Shown: in pieces, positions 35,283-44,738 of the stretch | Position numbering within the stretch: position 1 is the first letter of the stretch | Layout of the letters: each line of letters begins with the position of its first letter | Notes under the pieces: model-generated | Database searches by the model: none | Seen by the model: the letters and a program-made list of their open reading frames with translations, nothing else | What the model was told of the DNA's origin: nothing | Made by a program: the position numbers and the translations under genes | Assembly: GCF_034092415.1 (NCBI RefSeq) | Contig: NZ_CP139304.1 | Coordinates: 1,658,001-1,722,000, forward strand | Source of the DNA: Prochlorococcus sp. MIT 1341 | GTDB taxonomy: Bacteria; Cyanobacteriota; Cyanobacteriia; PCC-6307; Cyanobiaceae | Reading direction: 5' to 3' | DNA: 64,000 bases

Positions 35283-35464
35283 ATTCGTTAGGCCTAATTA
35301 CCTGTTCTCCAATGGCTTCTTCTGGGGGCGCTTTTGCTAGATATGGGCTTGTAAATACCAGTTCAACCTGAGAGAAAGGCCTAGCTCTTTGATAGGAGGA
35401 AAGCTCTCCTGAAATAAAACTTTCCCGCTTGAAGGTTGAAATTCTATTAATCTTAGATTCATTC
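35283..35464 (-). pseudogene. small gene, apparently frameshifted
   Basis: From an ATG the frame reads NLRLIEFQPSSGKVLFQESF, then becomes less natural. A second frame over the end reads YQRARPFSQVELVFTSPYLA then KAPPEEAIGEQVIRPNE and stops, and has no start of its own. A one-base slip near 35400 would join them to about 60 residues. Alternatively only one frame is real. Confidence 0.4.
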
Positions 35465-35521
35465 TCGTCCAGTTACTTGAAAACTGAATAGTATTATCTT
35501 GGGATTGACTTTTTGCTAATT

Positions 35522-35647
35522 ATGAAAGAGGAAGATTTATCCAAAGACGGAAAGATTAGATTTAGAACTGTGCTGGCATATATTTATATGGCTTCCGTTG
35601 CTCTCGCAGCAGTTTTTTGGATCGCAGGAAAATTTTACGTAGGGTAA
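35522..35647 (+). CDS. 41-residue single-span membrane protein
   Basis: ATG start with a charged N-terminus (KEEDLSKDGKIRF) and one helix (VLAYIYMASVALAAVFWIAG). Pattern of a real small membrane protein; no family recognised. Confidence 0.48.
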   Translation: MKEEDLSKDGKIRFRTVLAYIYMASVALAAVFWIAGKFYVG

Positions 35648-35661
35648 GTTTAGTTGCGGCT

Positions 35662-35850
35662 TTATTTTTCAAACCATTTGTACATGTAATACATAATTAG
35701 GAGAAGAACGATGACATAAGAGTAGGCTTTTAAAGCAATAAAGACTCCATAAGTAAACAAGGGAATAAGGCAAATTCTTTTGAGGGTTAACCTTTGCTGA
35801 GGCGTCATGGCCTTCCAGTTGATATCTCTCCATTGGAAAATCTTTTTCAT
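35662..35850 (-). CDS. 62-residue two-span membrane protein
   Basis: ATG start. A basic, glutamine-rich N-terminus (QWRDINWKAMTPQQRLTLKR) and helices (ICLIPLFTYGVFIALKAYSY, VIVLLLIMYYMYKW). A second overlapping minus frame is a shadow. Function unknown. Confidence 0.6.
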   Translation of the reverse strand: MKKIFQWRDINWKAMTPQQRLTLKRICLIPLFTYGVFIALKAYSYVIVLLLIMYYMYKWFEK

Positions 35851-36076
35851 TCAATCAAGTAGGAGTTGGTAGGTCATCATTCAGGATAATCTTTTTGTAT
35901 CCTTAGTCTTGAAACTTTTATGATCCTGGCTGGATTGATTCATGAGCCTTGGTCTAGGAGGAAAACTTTTTCTAACTTTAGTTAAATCCATTTAGCTAGG
36001 TTTCAAACCATTGGTTTAATTTCTTCTATTCATCTAGCCTTCTGTCGGTTTATATGCCTAAGGCTTAAGTATATTT

Positions 36077-36787
36077 TTATACGCTCAAGAATTGATCAAC
36101 TATTGCTTTACTTAAGTCATTTGTTTTCCCACTAGCAACTATGCCTCCTCTCTGCATTGCGTAATAACGATCTGATTGCCGAACAAAGTGTAGATGTTGC
36201 TCTACAAGTAAAACGCCTATACCCGTTTCTCTTATGATTTTTTTTATTGCCAACTCAATATCTTGAACAACACTTGGCTGGATACCTTCAGTTGGCTCAT
36301 CTAATAAAAGGAGTTTTGGCTTGCCCAACAATGCTCTTGCAATAGCAAGTTGTTGTTGTTGACCTCCACTTAGATCCCCCCCCTTACGGGTTAAAAATTC
36401 TTTTAAAATAGGAAATAACTCATAAACGAAATCATCAATTTTTGCATTCCTATTAAGACCACCTCTTGCCAAAGCCTCCATCCCAAGGTGAAGGTTTTCT
36501 TCAACAGTGAGTTGCGGAATAATTTCGCGTCCTTGAGGAACATACCCCACCCCTGACTGTGCTCTTTTATGAGGAGCCTTTCTTTTAAGGTGTTCTCCAT
36601 TGAATATTATTTCTCCATTCCTTGGGGTTAATAACCCTATTAGAGATTTAAGAAGAGTAGTTTTACCAACGCCATTGCGGCCTATTAAGCAAACCATTTC
36701 TCCAGAGCTGATTGTCATATCAACCCCCCTAAGAATATGACTTTCCCCGTAATAAGTGTTTAGCCCATGAATTTCTAGAAGTGTCAT
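36077..36787 (-). CDS. urtE: urea ABC transporter ATPase UrtE
   Basis: 236 residues with Walker A (GRNGVGKTTLL), the ABC signature (LSGGQQQQLAIARAL) and Walker B (LLLLDEPTEGIQPS). It resembles LivF-type ATPases and UrtE by length and by the NTYYGESHILRG start. It powers high-affinity urea import together with UrtD. Its start overlaps the urtD stop by 4 bp, the last gene of urtABCDE. Confidence 0.92.
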   Translation of the reverse strand: MTLLEIHGLNTYYGESHILRGVDMTISSGEMVCLIGRNGVGKTTLLKSLIGLLTPRNGEIIFNGEHLKRKAPHKRAQSGVGYVPQGREIIPQLTVEENLHLGMEALARGGLNRNAKIDDFVYELFPILKEFLTRKGGDLSGGQQQQLAIARALLGKPKLLLLDEPTEGIQPSVVQDIELAIKKIIRETGIGVLLVEQHLHFVRQSDRYYAMQRGGIVASGKTNDLSKAIVDQFLSV

Positions 36788-37539
36788 TCAACTTCCTCTT
36801 CTTGCTGACCTAAATAAACTTCTATTACTTTTGAATTCTTTTGAATCTCTTCCATAGGGCCTTCGCATAAAACGTGCCCCTGGTGTAGGACAGTTACTCG
36901 ACTTTCGAGTCGTCGGATGAAATCCATATCGTGATCGATTACTAAAACTGTGTGATCGCCAGATAAAGATTTTAGAAGATCTGCAGTCAACTCAGATTCT
37001 TCGTCAGTAAGACCCGCTACTGGTTCGTCGACAAGTAATAGATCCGGGTCTTGGCCAACTAGCATAGCAATTTCGAGCCATTGCTTCTGACCATGAGAGA
37101 GTAAACCTGCAGCAACATTTGTCCGTGATTGTAGATTCACAATGTTGATTAGTTTATGTATTTGACCTCTTTCACGTTGGGTTAGCTTATTAATTAGAAG
37201 TTCCCAAGGTTGCTTAGGTTTACTGACTGCAATTGCAAGATTTTCATGAACAGTCAATTTTTGAAAAATACGTGGGCTTTGAAACTTCCTTCCAATGCCA
37301 AGTCTTGCAATTCTGTGTTCTCGTATCCCAAGAAGTGACTTCCCTTTAAAAATAACGTCTCCAGAAGATGGTTGAATTTTTCCAGTAATTACATCGAGAA
37401 AAGTTGTTTTTCCTGCTCCATTTGGTCCTATTACGGCTCTAAGTTCTCCTGGGTCAAGAGTAAGGTTGAGATCATTAAGAGCAAGGAAGCCTTCAAAATT
37501 TACTGAAACCTTACGCAGTTCAAGTAGTTGCTTATTCAT
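36784..37539 (-). CDS. urtD: urea ABC transporter ATPase UrtD
   Basis: 251 residues. Walker A GPNGAGKTTFLD, signature-region LLSHGQKQWLEIAM (SHGQ in place of SGGQ, normal for LivG/UrtD), Walker B LLLVDEPVAGL and the H-loop VLVIDHDMDF. It is the partner ATPase of UrtE. Overlaps urtC by 8 bp and urtE by 4 bp, indicating tight coupling. Confidence 0.93.
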   Translation of the reverse strand: MNKQLLELRKVSVNFEGFLALNDLNLTLDPGELRAVIGPNGAGKTTFLDVITGKIQPSSGDVIFKGKSLLGIREHRIARLGIGRKFQSPRIFQKLTVHENLAIAVSKPKQPWELLINKLTQRERGQIHKLINIVNLQSRTNVAAGLLSHGQKQWLEIAMLVGQDPDLLLVDEPVAGLTDEESELTADLLKSLSGDHTVLVIDHDMDFIRRLESRVTVLHQGHVLCEGPMEEIQKNSKVIEVYLGQQEEEVE

Positions 37540-38662
37540 AGGTCACCTCGTCTTTTCCTTTCCCTAGAAGACTTGGATAAGTGGTGATTGGGCGAGAAAT
37601 TCCTAATCGAGTAAGAACATTTCTAGGGCCATTCCCTTGAAACCATCCTAATAATCCTTCAGGCAAGGCAGTAACCACAAAAATAAACATTCCACCCTGT
37701 ATAAACATCCAGCTTGCAGGCAAGGCTTCACTTACAAGACTCTTTGCGTAATTAATAAGCACCGCTCCGAGAATAGCTCCAAGTAGTGTTCCTCGGCCTC
37801 CGACAGCAACCCAGATAACCATTTCAATTGAAAATGGAACCGTCATGAATTGAGGGGAAACTATTCCAGATTGAACAGTGTAAAGAGCTCCTGAAATGCC
37901 TGCTAATCCACCAGCAATTGAAAAGACAATTGTTTTAAAAAGAGTAGTGTTATAACCGGCAAATCGAATTCGCGGTTCATCATCTCTAATGCCTACTAAA
38001 ACATTGCCAAAACGATCTGAAACAATCCAGCGAGTGAAGAACCAAGCCAATATTACTAATAAAGCTGTAACCCAGAAAAACAAACGTTGCATAGAATCAG
38101 ATCCAACCATCTGCCCAAAGAGTTCTGTGACATCAGTCTTTAGACCATTAGTGCCGTTGATCAGTTTTTGTTGGCCATTGAAGAAATTAAAGAAAACTAA
38201 TAAAGCTGCTTGAGTGAGGATTGAAAAATAAACACCTTTAATGCGATTACGAAAAACTAAAAAGCCAAGGATTCCAGCGACTAAAGAAGGAATTAACCAA
38301 ATCGCTATGGATGTAAAAGCTGCTGATTTGAAAGGTTCCCAAAAGAGAGGTAAGTTTTTAACCCCATATAAACTAAAGAATTCTGGAATTTTGTTAGGGA
38401 GATTAAATGAACTATTTAGTTGCAAAAACATTGCAGCACAATAGCCTCCCAATGCAAAGAAGATTCCTTGTCCGAGACTAAGGAGTCCAGTAAACCCCCA
38501 AATCAGGTCGACTCCCAGTGCAACAATTGCCAGGGAAAGATAACGGCCAAGAAGGTTGAGCCGGAACACCGGTAATACAGAAGGGGCTGCAATTATTGCT
38601 GCAATAATTGCGATCCAGATAACCAAGGTAACTAAACGTCTCTTCTTAAGAGTGATTTCCAT
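37532..38662 (-). CDS. urtC: urea ABC transporter permease UrtC
   Basis: 376 residues, about ten helices, with WGFTGLLSLGQGIFFALGGY near the start, the conserved block of LivM-type permeases, and GGRGTLLGAILGAVLINYAKS near the end. Forms the membrane channel with UrtB. Two bases separate it from urtB. Confidence 0.93.
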   Translation of the reverse strand: MEITLKKRRLVTLVIWIAIIAAIIAAPSVLPVFRLNLLGRYLSLAIVALGVDLIWGFTGLLSLGQGIFFALGGYCAAMFLQLNSSFNLPNKIPEFFSLYGVKNLPLFWEPFKSAAFTSIAIWLIPSLVAGILGFLVFRNRIKGVYFSILTQAALLVFFNFFNGQQKLINGTNGLKTDVTELFGQMVGSDSMQRLFFWVTALLVILAWFFTRWIVSDRFGNVLVGIRDDEPRIRFAGYNTTLFKTIVFSIAGGLAGISGALYTVQSGIVSPQFMTVPFSIEMVIWVAVGGRGTLLGAILGAVLINYAKSLVSEALPASWMFIQGGMFIFVVTALPEGLLGWFQGNGPRNVLTRLGISRPITTYPSLLGKGKDEVTYE

Positions 38663-38664
38663 AA

Positions 38665-39819
38665 TTAACTCTCTATCATCCTTCCCTTTTGAGGGAATAA
38701 TCCTGAAGGCTTGAATTGCAGGAAGACCACGATTAAAGCAAAAACCAAAACTCTGGCCATACTTGTTGTGGCAAAGAAGTCGACTGTTGATGAAAGCGGT
38801 GCAGGCATATCAGGCCATATCGAGAGCAATCTGCCGGCACCAATTAAGTCCGTCATGATTCCTATTGCAAAGGAGGCAATAACTGTCCCAAACATGTTCC
38901 CAACACCTCCAAGGACAACAACCATGAAACACCCGACTATGTAGCTTGCTCCAACATTTGGGCCGACAGACCCGAGTAGTGAAACAGCTACTCCTGCGAC
39001 GCCGGCAAGTCCTGATCCAATCCCAAAAGTAATTACATCTACTTTTTGAGTAGAGATACCAAGACACTCACTCATCGATCGATTTTGAGTGACAGCTCGT
39101 ATACGCATACCCCAGGCACTTTGGTTTAAGAACCAGGTAACGGAACAAACCGCAATGATTGTGATGACAATAATTACAAGACGTGTAATTGGGAAAGTTA
39201 TTCCTCCAACATCAAATCCACCACGCATCCATGCTGGTGCGGTAACATCAACGTTTCTTGCACTAGAGCGACCTAATCGACTTATAGATGTTGCTAACCA
39301 ACTCGAGGAGATTAATCCAAGCACAACCGAGATCCCCCAACTGCCTGCTTTCACTATCTTGCTTCGGCTGTTAGTAAGTAGTTGGGTTGGGGTGAAGAGA
39401 GGAATAATGAAACCACTTAACAATGTAATTACAAGCCCACTTGCATATGCCAAAGGAATACTTCTGACAAACTGTTGGAGGATAAGACTTACTCCCCATG
39501 TCGCCAGCAATGTTTCTAAAGGTCTCCCATAGAGCCTTCTAATTACCGAGCGTTCTAAAAGTATTCCTACAAGAGCTGCAACTACAAAAGCAACTAGTAA
39601 CGATACGATTACATATGAGTTGTAAAAAGGTTTGAGTATAGGAAGCCTGAAGACTAGTTGTGTTACGTATGTGGAATATGCACCCAGCATCATCAATTCT
39701 CCATGGGCAAGATTAATTACACCCATTAATCCAAATACAATTGCTAGGCCGAGGGCAGCTATAAGTAAAACAGAACCAATAGCTACCCCATTAAATAGAC
39801 TTTCAAGAAGTAATTGCAC
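38665..39819 (-). CDS. urtB: urea ABC transporter permease UrtB
   Basis: 384 residues of LivH type: VFGLMGVINLAHGELMMLGA at the start, and GLAGVAGVAVSLLGSVGPNV and LGGVGNMFGTVIASF in the second half. It pairs with UrtC in the inner membrane. Follows urtA by 87 bases. Confidence 0.93.
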   Translation of the reverse strand: MQLLLESLFNGVAIGSVLLIAALGLAIVFGLMGVINLAHGELMMLGAYSTYVTQLVFRLPILKPFYNSYVIVSLLVAFVVAALVGILLERSVIRRLYGRPLETLLATWGVSLILQQFVRSIPLAYASGLVITLLSGFIIPLFTPTQLLTNSRSKIVKAGSWGISVVLGLISSSWLATSISRLGRSSARNVDVTAPAWMRGGFDVGGITFPITRLVIIVITIIAVCSVTWFLNQSAWGMRIRAVTQNRSMSECLGISTQKVDVITFGIGSGLAGVAGVAVSLLGSVGPNVGASYIVGCFMVVVLGGVGNMFGTVIASFAIGIMTDLIGAGRLLSIWPDMPAPLSSTVDFFATTSMARVLVFALIVVFLQFKPSGLFPQKGRMIES

Positions 39820-39906
39820 TATTAGAAAAAGAGTCGTAAGTAATAATGGAGAAACCTTCGATTGGTTTCTCCATGCAGTTGAAAGGGGGCTCGAAAGATA
39901 GTCTAT

Positions 39907-41196
39907 TTAAAAGCGATATCTTTCTCCTTTGCGCGCGTTAGTCCAGTCACATGCGTAACCTTTAGAGCTTGGCTCAAATTGATTCCAGGCTTGGGGTGCA
40001 ATTGGCCCATTCGTTGATTCGAGAATCTTGAATTGTCCACGGGAAGTTATTTTGCCAATACGTACTGTCTGAGAAATGTGGTGATTGGGCATCACCTCAA
40101 CCGGACCTTGTGGAGCATCGAATTTGATACCCACAAGAGCTTTACGAACAGCATTGTCATCGAATGTTCCTGCTTTTTCGACGGCTGCTTTCCACAAGTA
40201 GACCATGTTGTATGCAGATTCTTGTGGGTCAGCAACAACTCGGTCAGCACCCCATCTCTTTTGGAAGTTTTTGGCAAACTTTTTGGATGCAGAACTATTA
40301 ATAGACATCATGTAGTTCCAGGCTCCGTAATGGCCTTCTAAGAACTCTGGACCAATAGTACTTATTTCTTCTTCAGCAATGGAGTAACTCATTACGTAGT
40401 AGCCATTCTTGGGTGTAATACCTACATCTTGAATTTGCTTAAAGAAAGCAACGTTTTGATCCCCATTCAATGTATTGATTATAACGCCGCCGTTAGGAAG
40501 GGCTTTTTTGATTTTGGCAATAATTGGAGCAACTTCTGTATTTCCCAGAGGTAAATAATCTTCCCCAACTACCTTTCCACCTAGAGACTTCACTTGTTCT
40601 TTAGTGATGGTGTTTGATGTACGTGGGAAGACGTAATCAGACCCAACCAGGAAGAAAGGCTTTCCTGCAGCAGGTGAGCGCTTAAACATGAACTCTGTTG
40701 CTGGTTCAGATTGTTGATTAGGAGTTGCGCCAGTATAAAAAATGTTGTTAGAGCATTCTTGACCCTCGTACTGAATTGGGTAGTAAAGGAATGCATCCTT
40801 TGATTCATATACAGGAAGCATCGCTTTACGACTAGCCGAAGTCCAACCTCCAAATACAACAGGCACTTTGTCCTGAGTAATCAATTTTTTCGATTTTTCG
40901 GCGAATGTTGGCCAGTCAGAGGCCCCATCTTCAACGATGTATTTTATTTCGTATTTTTTGCCGCCAACCTCTATACCCCCTGCAGCATTGATCTCTTCGA
41001 TCGCCATTTTTTCTGTGTCAACCAAAGTGGATTCCGAAATTGCCATCGTTCCACTTAATGAATGAAGAATCCCAACGGTTACTTCTGCATCGCAATCAGC
41101 GCAGCCAGAAGATTGGTTTCCACTTCCACATGCAGTCACTGATGCTCCAAGAGCAAGAGAACTTAAGGCGATAAAAAAGCGCTTGGTCAAAGTCAT
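39907..41196 (-). CDS. urtA: urea ABC transporter substrate-binding lipoprotein UrtA
   Basis: 429 residues from the internal ATG that gives a proper lipoprotein signal (KRFFIALSSLALGASVTAC); the longer frame upstream adds 31 residues without purpose. VGILHSLSGTMAISE, VFGGWTSASRK and GQECSNNIFYTGATPNQQ are UrtA signatures. It captures urea in the periplasm. A GT-N10-AC NtcA-like site with a -10 lies 84 bases upstream, so nitrogen control is expected. Confidence 0.93.
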   Translation of the reverse strand: MTLTKRFFIALSSLALGASVTACGSGNQSSGCADCDAEVTVGILHSLSGTMAISESTLVDTEKMAIEEINAAGGIEVGGKKYEIKYIVEDGASDWPTFAEKSKKLITQDKVPVVFGGWTSASRKAMLPVYESKDAFLYYPIQYEGQECSNNIFYTGATPNQQSEPATEFMFKRSPAAGKPFFLVGSDYVFPRTSNTITKEQVKSLGGKVVGEDYLPLGNTEVAPIIAKIKKALPNGGVIINTLNGDQNVAFFKQIQDVGITPKNGYYVMSYSIAEEEISTIGPEFLEGHYGAWNYMMSINSSASKKFAKNFQKRWGADRVVADPQESAYNMVYLWKAAVEKAGTFDDNAVRKALVGIKFDAPQGPVEVMPNHHISQTVRIGKITSRGQFKILESTNGPIAPQAWNQFEPSSKGYACDWTNARKGERYRF

Positions 41197-41240
41197 AATT
41201 CCAAAATTTGGATGGAGAACGTTGCTCACGGTCTCGGAAC

Positions 41241-41280
41241 GTAATAGCAACTGCAATGAATGTTTTGTATCAAATCGAAC
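41241..41280 (-). promoter_or_regulatory. candidate NtcA promoter of urtABCDE
   Basis: On the minus strand GTT, eight bases, TAC (41267-41280) is followed after 20 bases by TATTAC (41241-41246), the spacing of an NtcA-activated promoter (site centred near -41). It lies between ureG and urtA and reads toward urtA. The site differs from the GTA-N8-TAC consensus at one base. Confidence 0.5.
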
Positions 41281-41308
41281 CTTTTTCAAGGCGTTCCTTC
41301 GTTGATCC

Positions 41309-41911
41309 TTAATTTGGTATTTGTTGCAACAAAAACTCGACTACTTGATCAAGCCCCTTTCCGGTGTGGAGATTCGTAAAGCACCAAGGGCGCTCTTTTC
41401 GCATCCTTGAGGTATCTTTATTCATTATTTCAAGGCTTGCTCCAACCATTGGAGCAAGGTCGATTTTGTTGATTACAAGTAAATCTGAGCGAGTAATTCC
41501 AGGCCCACCTTTTCTAGGAATTTTGTCCCCTGCAGCAACATCTATTACATAAATAGATATGTCAACCAGCTCAGGACTGAAGCTTGCCGCAAGATTGTCA
41601 CCACCACTTTCTACAAAAACTAAGTCCAGTTTGGGAAATTGCGTTTCCAGCTCCTCAACTGCCGAGCGGTTAATTGAACAATCCTCGCGAATAGCGGTAT
41701 GAGGGCAGCCACCAGTCTCAACTCCTCGGATTCGCTCAGGTTCTAGTGCCCCAGCCTTTGTAAGGTATTTTGCGTCTTCTTGTGTGTAAATGTCATTTGT
41801 CACAACAGCTAGTTGCAACTGATCCCTAAGGTATTTGCAAAGAGCTTCTACTAGGGCAGTTTTCCCTGATCCAACTGGCCCAGCTACCCCAACACGTAAT
41901 TTGCTTCCCAT
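41309..41911 (-). CDS. ureG: urease accessory GTPase UreG
   Basis: 200 residues. P-loop [22 protein letters not shown], the metal-binding CPH motif ([13 protein letters not shown]), ESGGDNL and NKIDLAP are all present. UreG hydrolyses GTP to drive nickel delivery into urease with UreDFE. Its ATG touches the ureF stop by one base. Confidence 0.95.
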   Translation of the reverse strand: MGSKLRVGVAGPVGSGKTALVEALCKYLRDQLQLAVVTNDIYTQEDAKYLTKAGALEPERIRGVETGGCPHTAIREDCSINRSAVEELETQFPKLDLVFVESGGDNLAASFSPELVDISIYVIDVAAGDKIPRKGGPGITRSDLLVINKIDLAPMVGASLEIMNKDTSRMRKERPWCFTNLHTGKGLDQVVEFLLQQIPN

Positions 41912-42585
41912 TAACTTCTAAATAATTTGGAATATAATTCCTTATGTGATTGTTGAGCCATGATAGTTCCAATGTCTCCCGTCCAAAGATCATGGGGATT
42001 CTGATTTAATAACAGCGCAGTTTGGGAAGCTATCAAAGGAAGTAATTGATACTGCATGTGTTGAACTTTGTTAGGCCCAAACGGTAATAAGCGCAAAGTA
42101 GCACTCAGTTGATTTGCGATCCAGCTATACAAATAACCTTGAACTACGTCAACTTTAGGTAGTGAAAAGCTTAATCCTGCCCAGGACCAAGCTATTGGCC
42201 AAGCTAAATTCTTTTTTTTGTTTGGCAATGGATGATTTAGATCCGCAAGTAGTTGCAATAATGATGTTCCCATTTGCTTTTGTTGCAAACGAACCTCTTT
42301 AGAGTCTCGCAAGGCTAAGAGCCAAGAATTCCATTCATAAATTTGTTTTTCTGTTTGGGATGTTTGTACTTTTTTCCAGTTGTCCAAACAATCCATCATT
42401 GGTGAGATTGAAGCGGCTTCAATACGGAGCTGGCCTCTAAGTAATTCGCTTTCTAACCAATTAAAGACTTCTGATTCGGTTAGTAATTTTTTTTCTTGTG
42501 CCATGAACTCAATACCTTCTGAATAGCTAAAGGCACCAACAGGTAAGGCAGGGGAAACAAGTTGAAAAATTGCAGGTGAAGTCAT
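41911..42585 (-). CDS. ureF: urease accessory protein UreF
   Basis: 224 residues. The N-terminal [16 protein letters not shown] is the UreF signature, and the end has [12 protein letters not shown] and the family's helical pattern. UreF bridges UreD and UreG during nickel insertion. Overlaps ureE by 4 bp. Confidence 0.93.
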   Translation of the reverse strand: MTSPAIFQLVSPALPVGAFSYSEGIEFMAQEKKLLTESEVFNWLESELLRGQLRIEAASISPMMDCLDNWKKVQTSQTEKQIYEWNSWLLALRDSKEVRLQQKQMGTSLLQLLADLNHPLPNKKKNLAWPIAWSWAGLSFSLPKVDVVQGYLYSWIANQLSATLRLLPFGPNKVQHMQYQLLPLIASQTALLLNQNPHDLWTGDIGTIMAQQSHKELYSKLFRS

Positions 42586-43031
42586 TTATGAGGATCTGAA
42601 TAGGCCCCAGATTCCGGTTGAAAAGGTCGGCTCACATTTTTTAAAATAAGCCCTCTTTTCTTGAGCATTAATTCAAGAACAGGGTCTTTTAAGAAAAAAA
42701 GCTGTTGATCTTGAATTTCAAGATCAACATGACGATTACCTAAATGATATGAAGCTTTGGCTAACTCTAAAGAAGAGCTTGATTCTACTTGAATTAACTC
42801 TTCAATGGCTGCTTTTACTTCTATTAAGGGAAATTTTTTATCACTAGTAAGGATCTCTCCTGGGCGTAGAGGACCTTCCCTTGGCAATTGAAGTAAGACA
42901 TTAATGCCGCAGGTAGTCTTTCTTAGCCCCCTTAGCTTGGTTCGTTGTTCTGCAGATAGAGGAAGGAATAGAAGCTTTTCATCCTTAACTTTTTCAATTC
43001 TTTGCGTAAGAAGGATTGGTTGGTTTGCCAC
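42582..43031 (-). CDS. ureE: urease accessory nickel chaperone UreE
   Basis: 149 residues. N-terminal beta domain (LPLSAEQRTKLRGLRKT) and YHLGNRHVDLEI with the nickel-binding histidine region. The end has PFQPESGAYS and DPHK instead of a long histidine tail, as in many UreE proteins. First gene of ureEFG, divergent from ureD. Confidence 0.93.
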   Translation of the reverse strand: MANQPILLTQRIEKVKDEKLLFLPLSAEQRTKLRGLRKTTCGINVLLQLPREGPLRPGEILTSDKKFPLIEVKAAIEELIQVESSSSLELAKASYHLGNRHVDLEIQDQQLFFLKDPVLELMLKKRGLILKNVSRPFQPESGAYSDPHK

Positions 43032-43127
43032 CTCTAAGAAAACTCGCTTTGTTTTAACTAATCAAGCTTAGAAAGAAGCCGATTTCTACTAAATTGGTTA
43101 AATGAATCAATTTTGAATTATCTTGAG

Positions 43128-44036
43128 ATGAGCCAAGAAGATACGGCTTGGCATGGGATGTGTGATTTGAACTTCCTAAATAGAGACGACTCTAAAAGTT
43201 CAGACCCTTACACTATTCATCAGGGAACCTATAAGGCTCCTTTCAAATTATTACGAGCCTCACAGAAGGCAGATGGCAGGTGTGAATTACCAATTTTGCA
43301 TACTGCTGGAGGGTTGGTTGGTGGCGATCAGTTGACGTTGAAGGTGGTAGCCAATCGTAGAACTCGTTCTCTTTTGACGAATGTCGCGGCACAAAAGGTG
43401 TATGGAAGTGTTGGCCGGTTAAAAGATCACCCTGAAGGTAAATGGGCTACTCAAAATTGTTACTTTTTTCTTGATGAAGATTCAGACCTTGAGTGGATGC
43501 CTCAAGAAGTCATTGTTTTTGCTAATGGTCTTTTTGAACAACGCATGCATGTTGAACTTTCCCCATCAGCAAGCTTTTTAGGTGTTGAAGTGGTTCGATT
43601 GGGGAGAACTTCTTTGGGGGAAACACTGGATTCAGGATGTTGGCGTTCTGGTCTGGAGATATCACGTCATTTTGGGCAAGAGAAGAGATGGGAATTTATT
43701 GATCGCTTAGAACTAAGCGGAGATGCTTTGACTGCAAAGCATGGCATGGATAGCCAGCCTGTCCTGGGATCGCTGGTTTGGGCTGCACCGACATCTCTCA
43801 CTCAAGAGAAGATAGATCAGCTTTTAGAGGTATGTCGTAAAAAAGGAGATGTGCGAGAAGGAGCAATGAGCTTGAGTTCAATTAATCATGGCATTTCCGC
43901 TAGATATCTTGGCCGGTCCACACAAGAAGCAAGATTCTCGTTCTTTCGAATCTGGATGCATATTAGAAAGTTTCGGTCTTTACATTCTCCGGAGTCTTTA
44001 CGGGTTTGGCCTATGCAGGAGGATCCTTCTTTTTAA
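43128..44036 (+). CDS. ureD: urease accessory protein UreD
   Basis: 302 residues from ATG; a TTG five codons upstream is possible. LPILHTAGGLVGGDQLTL, TNVAAQKVYGS and the middle MPQEVIVFANGLFEQRM are typical UreD motifs. UreD binds apo-urease and docks UreF. It starts the ureDABC set, divergent from ureEFG across about 97 bases. Confidence 0.93.
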   Translation: MSQEDTAWHGMCDLNFLNRDDSKSSDPYTIHQGTYKAPFKLLRASQKADGRCELPILHTAGGLVGGDQLTLKVVANRRTRSLLTNVAAQKVYGSVGRLKDHPEGKWATQNCYFFLDEDSDLEWMPQEVIVFANGLFEQRMHVELSPSASFLGVEVVRLGRTSLGETLDSGCWRSGLEISRHFGQEKRWEFIDRLELSGDALTAKHGMDSQPVLGSLVWAAPTSLTQEKIDQLLEVCRKKGDVREGAMSLSSINHGISARYLGRSTQEARFSFFRIWMHIRKFRSLHSPESLRVWPMQEDPSF

Positions 44037-44101
44037 ATTATGTCTGGTTTAGATGGTTTTAATCAAACTAATTGCAAGAATGGGATTGGATAGGTTTTTG
44101 A

Positions 44102-44404
44102 ATGCACTTAAGCCCTCAAGAAAAAGACAAACTACTGGTTGTTACGGCTGCTCTGCTTGCGGAACGAAGGATGACTCGTGGTCTGAAATTAAACCACCCG
44201 GAAGCTGTTGCTTGGCTTAGCTTTCAAGTGCTTGAGGGGGCTCGGGATGGCAAAAGTGTCTCAGAGTTAATGGCCGAAGGGACTACGTGGCTAAAGCGTG
44301 AGCAAGTGATGGAAGGAGTCCCAGAGCTGATTGATGATGTTCAGATTGAGGCCGTATTTCCAGATGGGACGAAACTTGTAACTCTCCATGATCCAATTCG
44401 CTGA
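44102..44404 (+). CDS. ureA: urease gamma subunit
   Basis: 100 residues: [20 protein letters not shown] and [11 protein letters not shown] are the standard opening of UreA. Gamma subunit of the UreABC trimer. Ten bases from ureB. Confidence 0.96.
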   Translation: MHLSPQEKDKLLVVTAALLAERRMTRGLKLNHPEAVAWLSFQVLEGARDGKSVSELMAEGTTWLKREQVMEGVPELIDDVQIEAVFPDGTKLVTLHDPIR

Positions 44405-44413
44405 AAATTAAAA

Positions 44414-44731
44414 ATGTCCCATTTAATTCCTGGTGAGTTGTTTCCCGAAAAGGGAGAAATAGAACTAAATCTTGGGAGACCGGTCACAACTCTTTCTGTC
44501 TCAAACAAGGGTGATCGACCAGTACAAATTGGATCGCATTTTCATTTCTATGAAGCAAATCAAGCTCTTGATTTTGAACGAGAGCTGGCTCTTGGTAAAC
44601 GACTCGATATCCCAGCAGGGACAGCAATTCGTTTTGAACCAGGAGATAGACGTGAGGTAAAACTTGTCCCTTTTGGGGGAAAGCGTATTGTTTTTGGTTT
44701 TAACGGTTTGATAAATGGTCCTTTGGATTGA
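44414..44731 (+). CDS. ureB: urease beta subunit
   Basis: 105 residues with [31 protein letters not shown] and [13 protein letters not shown], the UreB pattern. Structural subunit with UreA and UreC. Confidence 0.96.
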   Translation: MSHLIPGELFPEKGEIELNLGRPVTTLSVSNKGDRPVQIGSHFHFYEANQALDFERELALGKRLDIPAGTAIRFEPGDRREVKLVPFGGKRIVFGFNGLINGPLD

Positions 44732-44738
44732 TTGAACT

